The notes: generated by a model not told the origin, from the sequence alone. A stretch of 64,000 nucleotides of DNA from Cudoniella acicularis (GCA_013054445.1 JAAMPI010000047.1:18901-82900); one strand, 5' to 3'; positions 1-11,030 are shown, counted from the first letter of the stretch. Numbers and translations are program-made.

Positions 1-2
1 CT

Positions 3-590
3 ACTAGGGCACCCTTTATAAATAGCGAGGCAGTTAAATGGCTATCTATACTCTTGGTAGCGGATAAATATAACTATAATATAGGGGTAGTTAACGAGTT
101 TAATCACCTGACAGCTTAGAACACTAGGCTATGTTATGTAGAAAGGGGAGGGCACTAGGCTCTAGATCACTGGCTACTACGCATAGTACTTATCAACTAC
201 TATTTATTAGCCTATTATAGTGATATTCTAGAGCCTAGGTAAGTGAGCTTTAGGAGTTAACAAGACTTTAGAAGGCAGTTGATTAGTGCCCTTATAGCGA
301 GATCAAAAGACAATAAGATCTACCTAAAGCAGAGTATATCACAAATTAGTAGAGGAGTAGATTAGGTGCCTATAAGGGTATATAAACAAGTAAAGCTTGA
401 GAAGAGAGGAGAGTGTATAAGCTATAAGGGGCTAAGGTTCATGGATCGGCCTAAAAGGCGGCTACCACTAAGCTAAATTATAGCTAATCAAGGCAGGGAG
501 AGCTCAAGGCATAAGTCTCAATAGGGGTGCTTGTAATACGACGTCCACTTATATAAGTAGAGAGGTTGTTTTAATGTATTTTATAAATAA
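3..590 (+). pseudogene. piggyBac-like transposase relic (C-terminal end)
   Basis: One reading frame (codons starting at position 3) keeps a protein-like pattern across about ten stop codons. It reads a 'EFNHLTA' block, then a 'HWLLRIVLINYYLLAYYS' block, a basic stretch, and a final part with C, H and C residues ending at 588-590. Fungal piggyBac-like transposases (DDE_Tnp_1_7) have this order and end in a small zinc-finger-like cysteine module. Most stops are TAG or TAA where CAG or CAA would fit, and some expected Cys codons read as Tyr, which is G-to-A. This is what RIP does on both strands. The element runs off the left edge. The family call rests on recalled pattern only. Confidence 0.45.
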
Positions 591-719
591 AGATAGAATT
601 GATGCTTTTGATGGGGAAATCCAGCTCTCTGATTGGCTAGAATTAAGCGAAAATCAATGCGCACGGACCAACGCGGGCGCTGTCGCAGCGGAACGGATAC
701 CCTCCCTCTAACTGAGGCC

Positions 720-730
720 AAAAAAAAAAA
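720..730 (-). terminator. Pol III oligo-T terminator of the 5S gene
   Basis: An A-tract on the + strand is a T-tract directly after the 3' end of the minus-strand 5S rRNA, as expected for RNA polymerase III termination. Confidence 0.8.
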
Positions 731-849
731 ACATACAACAGCAGGTATTCGCTGGTGGTCACCCACCCAACTACTAATCTGCCGATCTGAGGCTTATGTA
801 TGGCAGAGCGGACGGGATGCCCAGTTCTCCTCAGTCTATGGTCGTATGT
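731..849 (-). rRNA. 5S ribosomal RNA
   Basis: Read on the minus strand, 119 nt begin ACATACGACCATAG and end in CTGTTGTATGT. The termini pair to form helix I. The internal promoter/loop region TAGTTGGGTGGGTGACCACC, highly conserved in fungal 5S rRNA, is intact, as is the loop containing CATCCCGTCCGCTCTGCC. A T-tract follows immediately. Length and structure match a complete gene of the dispersed type usual in Pezizomycotina, where 5S genes lie outside the rDNA array. It sits beside a transposase relic and a MITE. Confidence 0.93.
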
Positions 850-916
850 GACAGGTAATGTCTAAATAAGTGTTATATAGCTCATGACATTGCTGCTATT
901 GCAATACCGGACCTTA

Positions 917-1185
917 CGAGCCTGGTCGCATAAGTCTGTGGAACACAGGGTATTTTTAGCGACTTTCAGGCTTCGTAACCCCACTATTAGGCTACGGAAA
1001 ACCAAAGTTATCGCGATCACTTGAATGTTATAAAATAACTAGGAATGATTATAGTATAGAGCCTAAGTAATCATGAGTTATAGAGGGCAAAGATACTTTC
1101 TATAAAATAAAATTTTGAAGTTCACGATTTTTGATTTTCAATTTACTAGTAAAATGCCATGCACAGACTTATGCGACCAGGCTCG
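917..1185. mobile_element. MITE with 24-bp perfect TIRs and TTA target duplication
   Basis: Positions 917-940 and 1162-1185 are perfect 24-nt inverted repeats (outer end CGAGCCTGGTCGCA). The trinucleotide TTA flanks both sides (914-916 and 1186-1188). The 269-bp element has no plausible ORF. A 3-bp TWA target duplication is the habit of PIF/Harbinger elements, so this is most likely a non-autonomous Harbinger-type MITE. The superfamily is inferred from the target duplication alone. Confidence 0.75.
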
Positions 1186-1188
1186 TTA

Positions 1189-1660
1189 CTAGGGGTGTTG
1201 CGGGAGGGGTGGCTGAAGTGGCGATTGTTGTAGAATGGATGGTATATCTGCTGCTGGCACTTGTGCAAATCAAGGCGGCCGGGGAGGAACGAGCTAGACT
1301 CTATTTAATTCGACCATAGAGGGTAGGTTCATTCAGGAATTATAGTTAGACGTTTTCAGGGGTAACTTTAGGCAGCTGTTGCAGCTCCACATCCTAATAA
1401 ATAATTTATTGTGTAACAAAAAGGGAACAAAGACTTTCCGCACTCGAGTCAACGTTCGAGATACTTCTCTTTATCAAACTTCAAGATATTTGTCTACCGA
1501 ATGTTCCAAATTCTGCTATTCTCCCAGGCTGGATGATTCACACGGCGATTTCGTAAACAGTGTGGAAGCAGTGAAGTGATAATATTCATAATTATACAAG
1601 TAATAAAAGAGAAAAGGCTCTAGTTTACCCTCCCCAGCTCGAAATAAACTCTTCATAAAA
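1189..1660. other. Intergenic, no gene recognised
   Basis: AT-rich sequence between the MITE and the 3' end of the HET gene. Short open frames here have no protein-like signal. Confidence 0.5.
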
Positions 1661-3933
1661 TCAGACTATCTCGATCGATTCTTCTGAATTTTTATCCTCC
1701 CACCTCGCCATCTCCCCATCCATAATTCCATGAATATATGCCTCCCCAACCAATTGGAACCGCCTCCTCCCCGCTGCCATCTCATGGGATCCAGGATCGA
1801 TACTCGTTACGGGACGGAGAACAAAGGGTACTTGAGCACCTCGAATCAAACAAATCACATCGCCTTCACATTTTTCACCCCTATTGACTGCAAGTGGTGG
1901 CACCATTCCAATATAGCCATTCTCAGTGATGCAAAGCCTTCGATTGAGTCCGCAAGCTGGTATTAAAGTAGCGAACATCTCTTTGACGTCGTATGAGCGC
2001 ATCAAATCTGGTGGCAGAACTGTGTTTGGGTTCAAGCAATCAGGCCGATTCAACATGTCTCTGCCAAACTGGACCCATTTCTCAAAGCTAATCGCGCATG
2101 AAGATGGCGCGAGACTCTTGGTATCAGTCTTGTTTCCTATAAGGGTGCGCCAGAAAGCTTCCCGAAAATGTTGTGGGGGCTTGACATGAGGATAAAGTTG
2201 CTTTACAAAGCGAGAGGAATTGAGATGATTCCAGGATTCTTCCGCGGCGCTGAATAATCGAATATACTCATTCACGTTCCATGTTTCGTCCGATAAGGTG
2301 TTGGAGAATGATAGGGCTGTCAATGGTGGTCCCAGAGATACAATTGAGTCCAAAATCCGACCTTGTAGGACCAAAGCAAATTGGTCTCCTTCAGAACATT
2401 CGGGTTTCCTACCATTGCTTCCACCAGCGTGATAATAGTGTTTCACAATACGTGCGTCATTATAGCTGAGAATCCTCACCAGGGGTTGCCGGCTCCAGTT
2501 TGGACACCAAGAGGGTAACCCTTCCTGATTGTTGGCAAAGAAACCCACTCCCGCATAAGATAGAAGACGCAGTGGTTGATCTTGATCGAGAAGATACTGT
2601 GCAACGTTCTTGTAGACCTCTGTCAGTGCCTCTGCTTCTGATTTTTTATAGTTAGGATGTATCCTATCATCGTGCTTTCCATTGTAAAAGCCGTGAAGTC
2701 CAAACACATAATCTCTCGCATCCGTAGCATTGAACATGTTGGAATCATATAATACCGAGGTGAAAGAAATATCGTTGTCTTTGAATCTCTTTCGAAAGTC
2801 GTTCATTATTCCTAAAGCGATGGGGCCACCCTGTGGACGTAGTCGTGTCAACGGATCCTTTGTAATCTCTAGAAAGGACCCAAGCGACGGATGCCGAATG
2901 CAAGTGGCGATGGCGCCGACTAGATGCTCCCAGGAAAATTGGCTTCTTCCATAGAAAACTCGTATCGAGGAAGCCAATGTGACTTCCTGCACAACCCAAA
3001 TCCTCGTAAACCACTACAACGAATTAGCACTATAAATTTTGGCAGAGGAGGGAGGAGGAGAGGAGCCGAGAGGATGAAACTTCCTCCCGACCACTTAGAA
3101 TAGGAAATTGGGGCCAAGGGACAAAGGAAAAGGTTGGTTACAGGATTCCTGACCAGCGCCAAAAACGCGAGCCATCTAGGATGCCGGATATAACCAGCGT
3201 ACTGCAAATAAATGTCAACCTCACTCGCGTACGTCTTCAAATCCAGAAATGCCAGCTCGTTGATCATGTCAGCGGCAAGAAGTGCTTCCTTCGCCTCGTG
3301 TACCTGAGGAAGAGCTCCTTCGGGTGCTGGAGATGTCTGCAAACAGACCGAGACGATAAATGCCTTGATGTAAATCTCTCTCATGAGACCAACCTGGCTA
3401 CCCTTCTCTTCTTCGTCTTGTTGATTGATGCAAATTGCATCCATCCAAAGTATTTTCGGCCTCCACCAAGAGCTTCTGTTTGAGAGAACTGTGTATGTAC
3501 TCTTTGGAACATTCATTCGTTTGCCATTGACCCAAATATTTTCTCTGATACTCGCATCTCCCCACGTGTATGAAATTGCCTCGTAAGAAGGCACGTTGTC
3601 CAGTGATACTTCGAATAGGCTACATCGAACGTCCGAGAGTGGTATTCGAGGATGTAAAACTAGTAGACGTACACTTTCTCCATGGTTCTTCAAAGGAGTG
3701 TAAAAATACTGTTCTTGCTGAGTCCAATTGGTTTCAAAATTCGTGCGCCGTGGGAATAGATCGCGTGAGTTCCGGAGATCTCCAATCACTCTCCAAGTTT
3801 TAACGAACAAATAAAAGTTCCGGCCTGAGAAGTCCCAATTTTTAACGGGGCCGTTCCAGAGCCGAAAAATTCCAGCAAAAACTCCAGCAGATATAAATTC
3901 GAAGAAGAGCTGCTCGACAAGAGATGCAATCAC
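1661..3933 (-). CDS. HET domain protein (heterokaryon incompatibility), main part
   Basis: Two exons, 3933-3142 and 3013-1661, are joined across a 128-nt intron (3014-3141). The acceptor is ..GCTAATTCGTTGTAG, and splicing restores '..LVRNP|WFTRIWVVQEV', the usual third HET block. The first blocks are canonical: YEAISYTWGD and LWMDAICINQQD. The middle holds 'ATDARDYVFGLHG' (family: TDPRDKVFALLG). The C-terminus has the 'LVGEAYIHGIMDGE' tail common in fungal HET proteins. HET domains trigger cell death on non-self recognition. The frame before 3933 is open back to a TAG at 3946-3948 and then continues in the same frame into 3946-4680, so this is probably the C-terminal two thirds of a single membrane-anchored protein. 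No ATG serves 3933 itself (the codon there is GTG). Confidence 0.85.
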
Positions 3934-3945
3934 TTTCCCAAGAAT

Positions 3946-4680
3946 CTAAGAGAACCGATCAACATTCTCAAGCACAATGTATACTGACATGGCCAAAAGC
4001 CCCTCGAATGTGTTGTTGATGAGAAACAATAAGATCAAGGCCCATCTGTGAAGCCACAGCAGTGCTCTGAGTTGAATGGTGGCAATGATCTTGGATTGAG
4101 ATGAGAGAATCCAAACACTGTGAGCCATATGAATCCATGCATATTTTCGAGGAGGGTACACCAACAGACACAGCCAGTGGGATCGAGGTAGCGCGAAAGA
4201 ACCGTTGATGCGAAAAAGCATTGTAACGAGGGGTGCCCATATTATACAACTGACGAGTTTGTACTGCGCATCTGCTTTGACTTCGGGTTTGGCGACAATT
4301 TCATAGATCTCTCTCGCGTCTTTCCTGGTTTCAGGTCCTCCCAATCTTTGAAGAACATTGGATATTTCTGTCCAAATACTAGGACTGGCCCCTCTTCTCA
4401 ATAGAGCCGGTATCTCGCTAAGAATGCGTAGCTCTCGTCTCACGGTCCCCCAAGCCTTACCACGAACGTTCACTTTGCATTCAGCTAAGAAAGGGTAGAC
4501 AGCGTGGTAAAAGACCCTAAAAATAGCCCACAAAGGGTAGTTCGCAACAGCCCAAGTGTCCGATAAGCCGAGGAAAAAGAGGAACAGTACCGAAAGAGTC
4601 CGCCAAAAGGCTGCTTCCAGCTTGGGTTCAAGCCTGAGGGCTATGCTGGCCAAGCGCGCCGAAACTGGAATTGCAGACAT
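3946..4680 (-). CDS. Multi-pass membrane N-terminus, probably of the same HET protein
   Basis: The frame opens with ATG at 4680 and encodes several hydrophobic segments (for example around 'LSVLFLFFLGLS', 'CIIWAPLVTMLF' and 'WALILLFLINN'). It stops at TAG 3946-3948. The next in-frame residues run straight into the HET part, which itself starts with another hydrophobic stretch. Either CAG mutated to TAG (a CpA-to-TpA change), which breaks the gene, or a tiny intron of about 39 nt removes the stop (GTATAC..CTCTTAG keeps the frame). Such an intron would be shorter than any other here. I favour one gene, 1661-4680, recently damaged. An RNA read across 3946 would settle it. Confidence 0.6.
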   Translation of the reverse strand: MSAIPVSARLASIALRLEPKLEAAFWRTLSVLFLFFLGLSDTWAVANYPLWAIFRVFYHAVYPFLAECKVNVRGKAWGTVRRELRILSEIPALLRRGASPSIWTEISNVLQRLGGPETRKDAREIYEIVAKPEVKADAQYKLVSCIIWAPLVTMLFRINGSFALPRSHWLCLLVYPPRKYAWIHMAHSVWILSSQSKIIATIQLRALLWLHRWALILLFLINNTFEGLLAMSVYIVLENVDRFS

Positions 4681-5189
4681 TGTGATAATTGTAAGTGAAG
4701 AATATCATGGGTGATAGGGCAGGAAACTGGGTCTCGACTCTCTAGAAAATCGCGAAAGACTGCGAAGAGGAGAGCAAAACTCACGATAATATAAATGAGA
4801 GAAGGAGCTAAAACAGGGGGCAAAACGCCGAATAAAATGGGGAAATGAATGTGACTTCTGCAGAGACGACTAAAAGTTGGGGAAGGAAGCCCTGGGCGGA
4901 AATATAACAACTTTATGGTAGAGCGGGAAGCAAAACTGCCAAAACCTGAGCGCTTGGCTTGCGCCACCACGCCCAGCTGAAATTGGTGCGACGTCAGCTA
5001 CACCAGCCCATTGTGTAATGTTGGCTTCAGCAATAATCCCTCATTCAAAAGAATATCTAGCTGGCTTAAATGTAAACAACTGGTTCGATTCGGTTCGGGT
5101 ACGGCGGTACCGGTACCGATCCTTCGGGTTGAAACCGGCATGAAGAACATTCCCTTAGCAACGATCTAAATACTTTCCTATCCATACAC
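4681..5189. other. Intergenic / 5' region of the HET gene
   Basis: No gene is seen. A 14-bp perfect palindrome, CGGTACCGGTACCG, lies at 5105-5118 next to repeats of GGTTCG (5078-5100). Its meaning is unknown. The 3' end of the reductase gene follows. Confidence 0.5.
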
Positions 5190-6243
5190 CTAACTGTAGC
5201 CAAAGCCACCATTCAATGCAGTTGCTAGCACATAAATCGTCCTCAGCATGGGCGTTTCCACACCGTGCTCTCTGGCAAGCCTAAACACATTACCCACAAT
5301 AGCCTCGACCTCCATGATTCTCCCAGCAAGTGCATCTGCCAACATACTCGGCTGAACACCAGGAAGCTCACGAACTGTTGACCTTGCCAGTTGAAAATCT
5401 ATCAGAGCAGTATCGATGCCGGAATACCCACAGGCATTCGCGGCAGCCGCGATCTCGAGCATCACCCCTCGAACAAAGTCCTTTGCCTCGGGACTCGACT
5501 TCAAGACTTGCACATCCCGCGAGCGTGATAGAGCGCAGATGGGGTTCCAGGCAGCGTTCACCAACAGCTTTGACCAACGTTCGAATTGGATATCTTCGTG
5601 AACCTGAGTTGATGCTCCAGTTTCTTTAAGAAGATTTGCAAATCGCGATGCAGATTCTGTGTTGGAAGTGGCGGGATACGAGCCTATGTGAAGCAACTCG
5701 ATCTCTTTGTGCTGTATAACTCCTGGACTGATTTGAGTCGCTGGAAGGTATACAACGGTGCTCAGTAATGGATTGTCCGGAAAGAGCTTGGAGTATGGTT
5801 CCTCGATAGCAATTCCATTCTGAACTAGCACAATCGTCGTCTTGGGTGAGACAGCGGGTTTGATCAGCTCGGCTGTTGATGGAACTGTCGGCAATGCTTT
5901 GGAGCAGACCAAGACATAATCGAAGTGAGACTCTGGGTCAACTGCCGCGGCCTCATCTACGGAACGGACAACAACAGGCTGGACCCTTTGGCCCTCTCCC
6001 CATAGCGAGGAGTTTATCGTGAAGCCATTTTGTGAGACGAATTCAAAATTTGAACGGCAGACTGTGACGATGTTGGATGCCGGTATAGCTCGAGAGAAGA
6101 GAAATGCGTCTTCGACAAGTTAGCACTATTTAGATGAAACATCCTCTTGTAATGGGAATTCAGAAAAAAAAGAACAAAGAAATAAGTTACTTACAGGTCG
6201 CGCCAATACTCCCTGTACCAAATATTAGAATTCTTGGAGCCAT
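5190..6243 (-). CDS. 2-dehydropantoate 2-reductase (ketopantoate reductase) family
   Basis: Exon 1 (6243-6195) encodes 'MAPRILIFGTGSIGAT', a GxGxxG dinucleotide-binding start. An 85-nt intron follows (6110-6194; GTAAGT, branch GCTAAC), then exon 2 (6109-5190), for 322 residues in total. 'NGI' follows the Rossmann domain. The 'KLLVNAAWNPICAL' block carries the family's lysine/asparagine active-site region, and the ApbA_C domain reads 'PSMLADALAGRIMEVEAI'. The family reduces ketopantoate to pantoate with NADPH in pantothenate (coenzyme A) synthesis. Fungi carry several paralogues and many act on other substrates, so the exact reaction is not certain. Length and motifs indicate an intact enzyme, probably cytosolic. 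Confidence 0.9.
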
Positions 6244-6497
6244 GATCTTTTTGTTGATTAACCTTCGTTTTCTCACAGGGGTGATTCAAGCTGACCAAAA
6301 TTATAGGAAAGGTGGGGGAACACGTGACCGCGCCCTTCCAACGTGTCGATGAAACGCGTCTCATCCGAAACATCGCGTTTTCGTCTACAGCACTCCGTTC
6401 GAGCATTTCATCTCGAACATCTGCAACGGTTAGTGTGTGCTGCCTTTCAATTCTCTGCTGGGTGAAAATTAACGATGGAGAATCAGCTCTCCCTCCA

Positions 6498-8089
6498 ATG
6501 GCACCCCAAAACCACGACTTCATCTCCAACCTTCCACCAGAATGCAAATGCGCCGTCGTTGGTTTCCTAGCTGCAAAAGATGCAGCGAATCTGCGGCTTA
6601 CTTCTCGAATTTGACGTGATATAGCTGCTGAGGGACTTTTAAATGTTTTTACGAGAAATGGCTGCTTCGAAGACGGCTTCATTACACGTGGCATTTTTGT
6701 CATCCAGCCTTGGTCACGCTACCGCAGCATTGCCAATGGACTCATTGAATGGATGGGCTAACACATCAAGGAGATTAAAGTATACCTTCCGGATAAAAGA
6801 GTTGACAATTTGGTAGCCGCTGCGGAGATAGCGATGAGTCTGAAAGAAGACTCCGATGCGCCGTGGCCGAAATACCGTCTTACGCTCGGTCATGACTCTG
6901 TAGACTCGGATAACTACGTCTCGCTCATCCAAATATTTTCTCAGCTGCAATATATCGACACCTTGAGTGTTTCTCAAAACGATGCCAGTTCCTGAAATCT
7001 GAAAGACTGCTTAGAACCTTTTGGGAGGATTATGTGGTTGGTGACGATTACCAATTGCTCTTTGGGCATGAATATCAAGACAATGATACTGCTTCCATCC
7101 AGTATACCAGAATTCTCAAAGAAATTGAGTATTCCAAGTCGCCAATCAGAAGATTGCCCTTGGACTTGGTTCTGTTCGATGTCTTCGAACTCTTGGACGA
7201 TTCCGCGGCTGTCGATGTTGATGACAGCAAAATACGCCAAAGTTTAATGGACACGACAATACAACTCGACGAAATCCTCAACGGGGTTCAACATCTGCAT
7301 ATGGTCATTGTGGTGGACAGCAGTGATAGTGACTTATCTTTCTTTCAGGACAACGCTTCCGCTCTTTCTGACTTTCTGGGCACTATGTCAAGCCTACAGA
7401 GTTTGTCCCTGGCATAGTCAGATTCGAATGACCCTTTACCCATCTCCTTGCAATTCCAGTATCTGGAGATTTGGCGCATTTTGCAAACTGCCTTGTTCAA
7501 GAACGCTAGGGCGAAGCTCGAAATCCTCAGACTAGAAAACTTCCGGGCTCTAGATAATCTATTTCTTCGATTTATCATCAAGCATGCCTCTTCCATTCGA
7601 AAATTGTCTCTTAACGGTTGTTTTCTAGGATATTCGTATCGAGACTATAATTTATCATCAAGCTCATGGAGGTCTCACCATAGCGAGGACAACCTCCGGA
7701 GAATGCTGGAAAGCGTAAGGGACCAGACGACGCTTGACGAATTTCAAGTTCGTTTCAACACAAGAGAAGGTGCCTTGTACGACGAAATCTAGGAACACAA
7801 CGATGAAAGCTGGAATAGAATGTGGGAGTTCAAAGACTTTGACTGGAAAGCCATCTCGAATGACTTGAAAGCCCTCCCTGAGGGTTATTATCTCGATGAT
7901 CATTATTTGTTGAACTGCTTTCTCCGTGGTCTGTGCCCTTGGCCGATGGTCCAGGATACTCCTGACTTGTACTGGGCTCCTGAATTCGCAACACTATGGA
8001 CGAAACTGCTATAATGGGAGCCGGACGTAGAAGAAGTCTCGGAAACAGAGGACGGTGACTGGCGCTTGCGGCCAGACCCAAGGATTTGA
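6498..8089 (+). pseudogene. F-box protein pseudogene
   Basis: The reading frame from ATG 6498 starts with an F-box-like 'FISNLPPECKCAVVGFLAAKDAANLRLTSR' region (first and last parts shown joined as read). It continues as a leucine-rich, acidic C-terminal region of the fungal F-box type. It is interrupted by TGA 6612, TAA 6759, TAG 7415, TAG 7790 and TAA 8012, and by a +1-type frameshift near 6990. It ends at TGA 8087-8089. Four stops are explained by CAG or CAA changing to TAG or TAA, and the first by CGA to TGA. That is the pattern expected of RIP or deamination in a duplicated gene. F-box proteins select substrates for SCF ubiquitin ligases. This copy cannot make one. Confidence 0.7.
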
Positions 8090-8551
8090 GAGAGATGTTG
8101 TTATATATCGCTATCTAATTTTCCTTAGGCTGGGATCTTGGACACCTAGCCTGGGCACGCAATAAAGAAGCACGTCGTGCCCCGGGCGAATGGCCTGCTT
8201 TCAGGGAATCCCCGGGGCTGAGGTAGTTTGCCAGTTTCCCCTAAGGACTAACATGTTCGGAAGACAGGTTCTATCAATTGTTAAAAAGAAGAAGAAGAAG
8301 AAAAGGACTGCATAGAATCAGCAACTGCTGCCGTCAGCTTAGTCGGAGTTTGAAGCTCGAAAGCTGAGAGAAAACAGGACGTTGAGGAGTAATAATAATG
8401 GTCAAAGTTTTGACGCAAAATCGAGAAGACCTTGTCTTTCGAGAGCAATCAATGAAACTGGGGAATAGAGATATACAACCAAAAGTATAGTATCAAAATT
8501 AAAACATTCTCATTATTGAACTTCTACGAGTCGAGTGTTGCACTCCTTTTT
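8090..8551. other. Intergenic
   Basis: The stretch holds an (AAG)n tract at about 8284-8306 and nothing gene-like. It separates the F-box pseudogene from the 3' end of the phosphatase gene. Confidence 0.5.
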
Positions 8552-10246
8552 CTAAACCGCAATCATGCCATTGCATTTCCCCTGGACAAGGCTGGCACCT
8601 ATTCCAACTAGTCCATCAAAGTACGCCAGAACCGTCTCAAGCGGAACCATATCCATTAATCCCAGACTGGGATTAGAACTTCTGAGAACTTGTCCTTTCC
8701 ACAGGACACGGATGTAGTAGCCACTGGCACTTGTAGCTGGCGTAGAGGATGGTGACGGGATACCTGTTGTTGAGGCTTCCTTCTTATAAAGCTCAAACAC
8801 CACTTCAGAGCCCATGCCTGGCCAAATCATCACATCCAGCTGTAAAACAGATAACAATCTGGACAACGAGCCATCATGAGCGACATTATGTCTGTATATC
8901 ACGTTACTTTTTCCAGCAACGAAATCTCGAATGTGAGTAGTCAGCTCTCCAATCCAGACTCCATAACTGGTAGCACTCGCTGCGAGACTTCGGGGATCAT
9001 CTCGGTAGATGTAGGAGTACTCGTAGTTTCCAAGCCGGTAAACTTCATTGGCGTAGTCTTGTGTAATGCATGTTGTGGAATTGACTCCGTTGACAAGTTT
9101 ACATGGTAGAGGTTTTGCGTGGCATTGTCGGGCTGAGAGATTGTCGTAGTAATGATCAAAACTTGCGTGGAAACCGGAATCGCTTGGTGATACACCGGAG
9201 ATGTTGTCAAGTGCGGAGTAAAGAGGTGACGCTGCTGTGAGGTGATTTGTCCAGTTCGTGCCGGATTTGATGGCTGAGAACAGGTTCGATGAAATAGAGC
9301 AAGTGTATGTGGGCTCTAGTGAGTCAACCCCGCTTGGCTACTTGGGAGTTAGCATATTTTCACCTCAGGAGACTCCCTGTTTTTACCTGAATCAAGAGTG
9401 GATAATCTGCTTCTGTCCCAAACATGCCGTTTATAACCATTCCAGCAACCTCACTTGTAATTACGTTTTGCGTGACCCTAAATGTGACTTTCTCGTTGGC
9501 GTTGTCCGGAAGAAAGCCCACCAAGTCATGATAAACGCCATATAAATCTCTCCCATGTTGCCATGAATCATCCAGCCCTTCTGCCGTAATCTGAGGAAAC
9601 TGGCAACTCCCTAAAAATCCGGAAGGTATAAATGGATTTTGAGGCGAAAGGTATCCTTGCCAATATGCATGCGCCGATTTCTTGCCAGCATTCGGTTGTC
9701 CGTAATAGAATAACCCTTCATCGTCACAATTCCATCCATATGATTCGACGGGGAAAGAATTCGAAGCATAAACCGTTCGTTTGTGATGTCGATGGATCTG
9801 CAGAACGTTAGTTTCATCTGGCCATGTTCATACACGAGAATACCTACCACTTCGACATATTGAAGCTTGTACTCTGGTGAAGGCTTCTTGTATTCAATCG
9901 CCCGTACATGTGGCATGTTACACCAATTGTAAACTCCATATTGACCTTCCGGTGTCGCCGAGCTGTTGTAGATGAACCCATATACACCAGATCCCCCCAC
10001 AACTTGCGTCAAATTGTTGATAGCAGTCGCATTCGGCGCATGCCAATTGAGGTCAACGGTCGAAGCAGCTATGCCGTGACGAGCAAGAGACGCCGCAACA
10101 GCGGCCATAAAACTAGCTCTCGGATTCGTCTGCATGGTGTATATCTCCTGGCTAACAATTCGAAATAGCAGTATCACGCCAAGGACAGGAATAAGCTTCG
10201 TGATCCAAAGGCCGCCGAAGACTGGCGAAGCTCGAGGGTGGTCCAT
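8552..10246 (-). CDS. Histidine acid phosphatase (secreted/lysosomal type)
   Basis: Three exons: 10246-9848, 9797-9387 and 9337-8552. The introns are 50 nt (9798-9847) and 49 nt (9338-9386). All joins keep phase 0 and give 531 residues. The second exon opens with 'IHRHHKRTVYASN', the RHxxR catalytic histidine motif. The last exon has 'DSLEPTYTC', 'FDHYYDNLSARQC' and 'YRHNVAHDGS', the C-terminal His-Asp proton donor pair. 'VYGFIYNSS' and 'YNWCNMPHVR' are also family hallmarks. The N-terminus has a hydrophobic segment ('IPVLGVILLF') that may act as signal or anchor, but the true start is unsure because the frame stays open around it. The enzyme hydrolyses phosphomonoesters outside the cell or in the vacuole. 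Many N-x-S/T sites suggest glycosylation. Confidence 0.9.
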
Positions 10247-10810
10247 CCATTATATGTACTCTAAGGCTTTTGCGCGCCGCGCTTGTCGCCCACGTTGGAA
10301 GGAGCTCCTGTGATAATGTTGAGGGTTGAATGAAAGCTTGGCAAGCTTGGTATTCCGTTACCGCGGACGAGCTGCAGTTTCGGTCGGCGGTCAATGGTGG
10401 GTTACAGGCTGTGGAGCTTCAGGGACCCACGTGCTGAAACGCCACAAATGAATGGCTGGCGGGGTTATAGCAGGGCGAACCTTAACACAACTTCAATTGC
10501 TGCTCCTCGAACTCTTCCTCTTGGCTGCATATTATTATTTCTCTTCAAAAAATCAATGAAATGAGGTAAGCAATTCTCTTATTCTTTAGTCTCAGCCGCT
10601 TGTAAAAACAGCACAAGAGTTAAAAAGTCACGTGGCGTCGTGAGAGGGGTTCAAGTCGCTATTTAAAGGTTCTGCGAACTTCTTTTCCATCAAGCGCAGT
10701 CTCTTAGTTATATTGCTATAAGAGGCGCTATCAAAATATTTACTTCTGTCTGGATCATATGTGCTATCACCCCCGCCTTCTACCCCGCCTCAAACATTCC
10801 GATTTAATTA
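10247..10810. other. Phosphatase promoter region and spacer
   Basis: No gene is recognised. A CACGTG lies at about 10429 and a GTCACGTGGC site at about 10627-10636, upstream of the minus-strand phosphatase. CACGTG is the Pho4/bHLH core, so phosphate-responsive control is conceivable but unproven. Confidence 0.35.
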
Positions 10811-11030
10811 CCGTATAGATTGACGAGAGTCGGTTCGCGCTATACCTAATATAGAAAGGCAAATATAGTGAATGCTTCGTTTTGTACAAATACGTAATCC
10901 TATCCCAGAGTACAAATAAAAAAATTATCTAGGCAATTGATTTTTCAATATCTCCCAATCTGTAAATAATTTAGAACTTTTATGCTCTATATTAGGTATA
11001 GCGCAAACCGACCCTCGTCAATCTATACAG
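10811..11030. mobile_element. MITE with 44-bp TIRs and TA target duplication
   Basis: Positions 10811-10854 and 10987-11030 are inverted repeats of 44 nt with three differences (outer ends CCGTATAGATTGACGAG and its partner). TA flanks both ends (10809-10810 and 11031-11032). The 220-bp element has no ORF. TA duplication and long TIRs fit a non-autonomous Tc1/mariner-type element. Confidence 0.75.

Noticed and set aside
3960..3990. 39-nt intron removing the TAG at 3946
   Set aside because: Possible by GT..AG and frame, but shorter than any intron seen here and without a clear branch point. Kept only as an alternative.
9338..9386. Apparent stop codons between phosphatase exons 2 and 3
   Set aside because: They fall in a 49-nt intron with a GCTAAC branch point. 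Removing it restores the conserved 'DSLEPTY' block.
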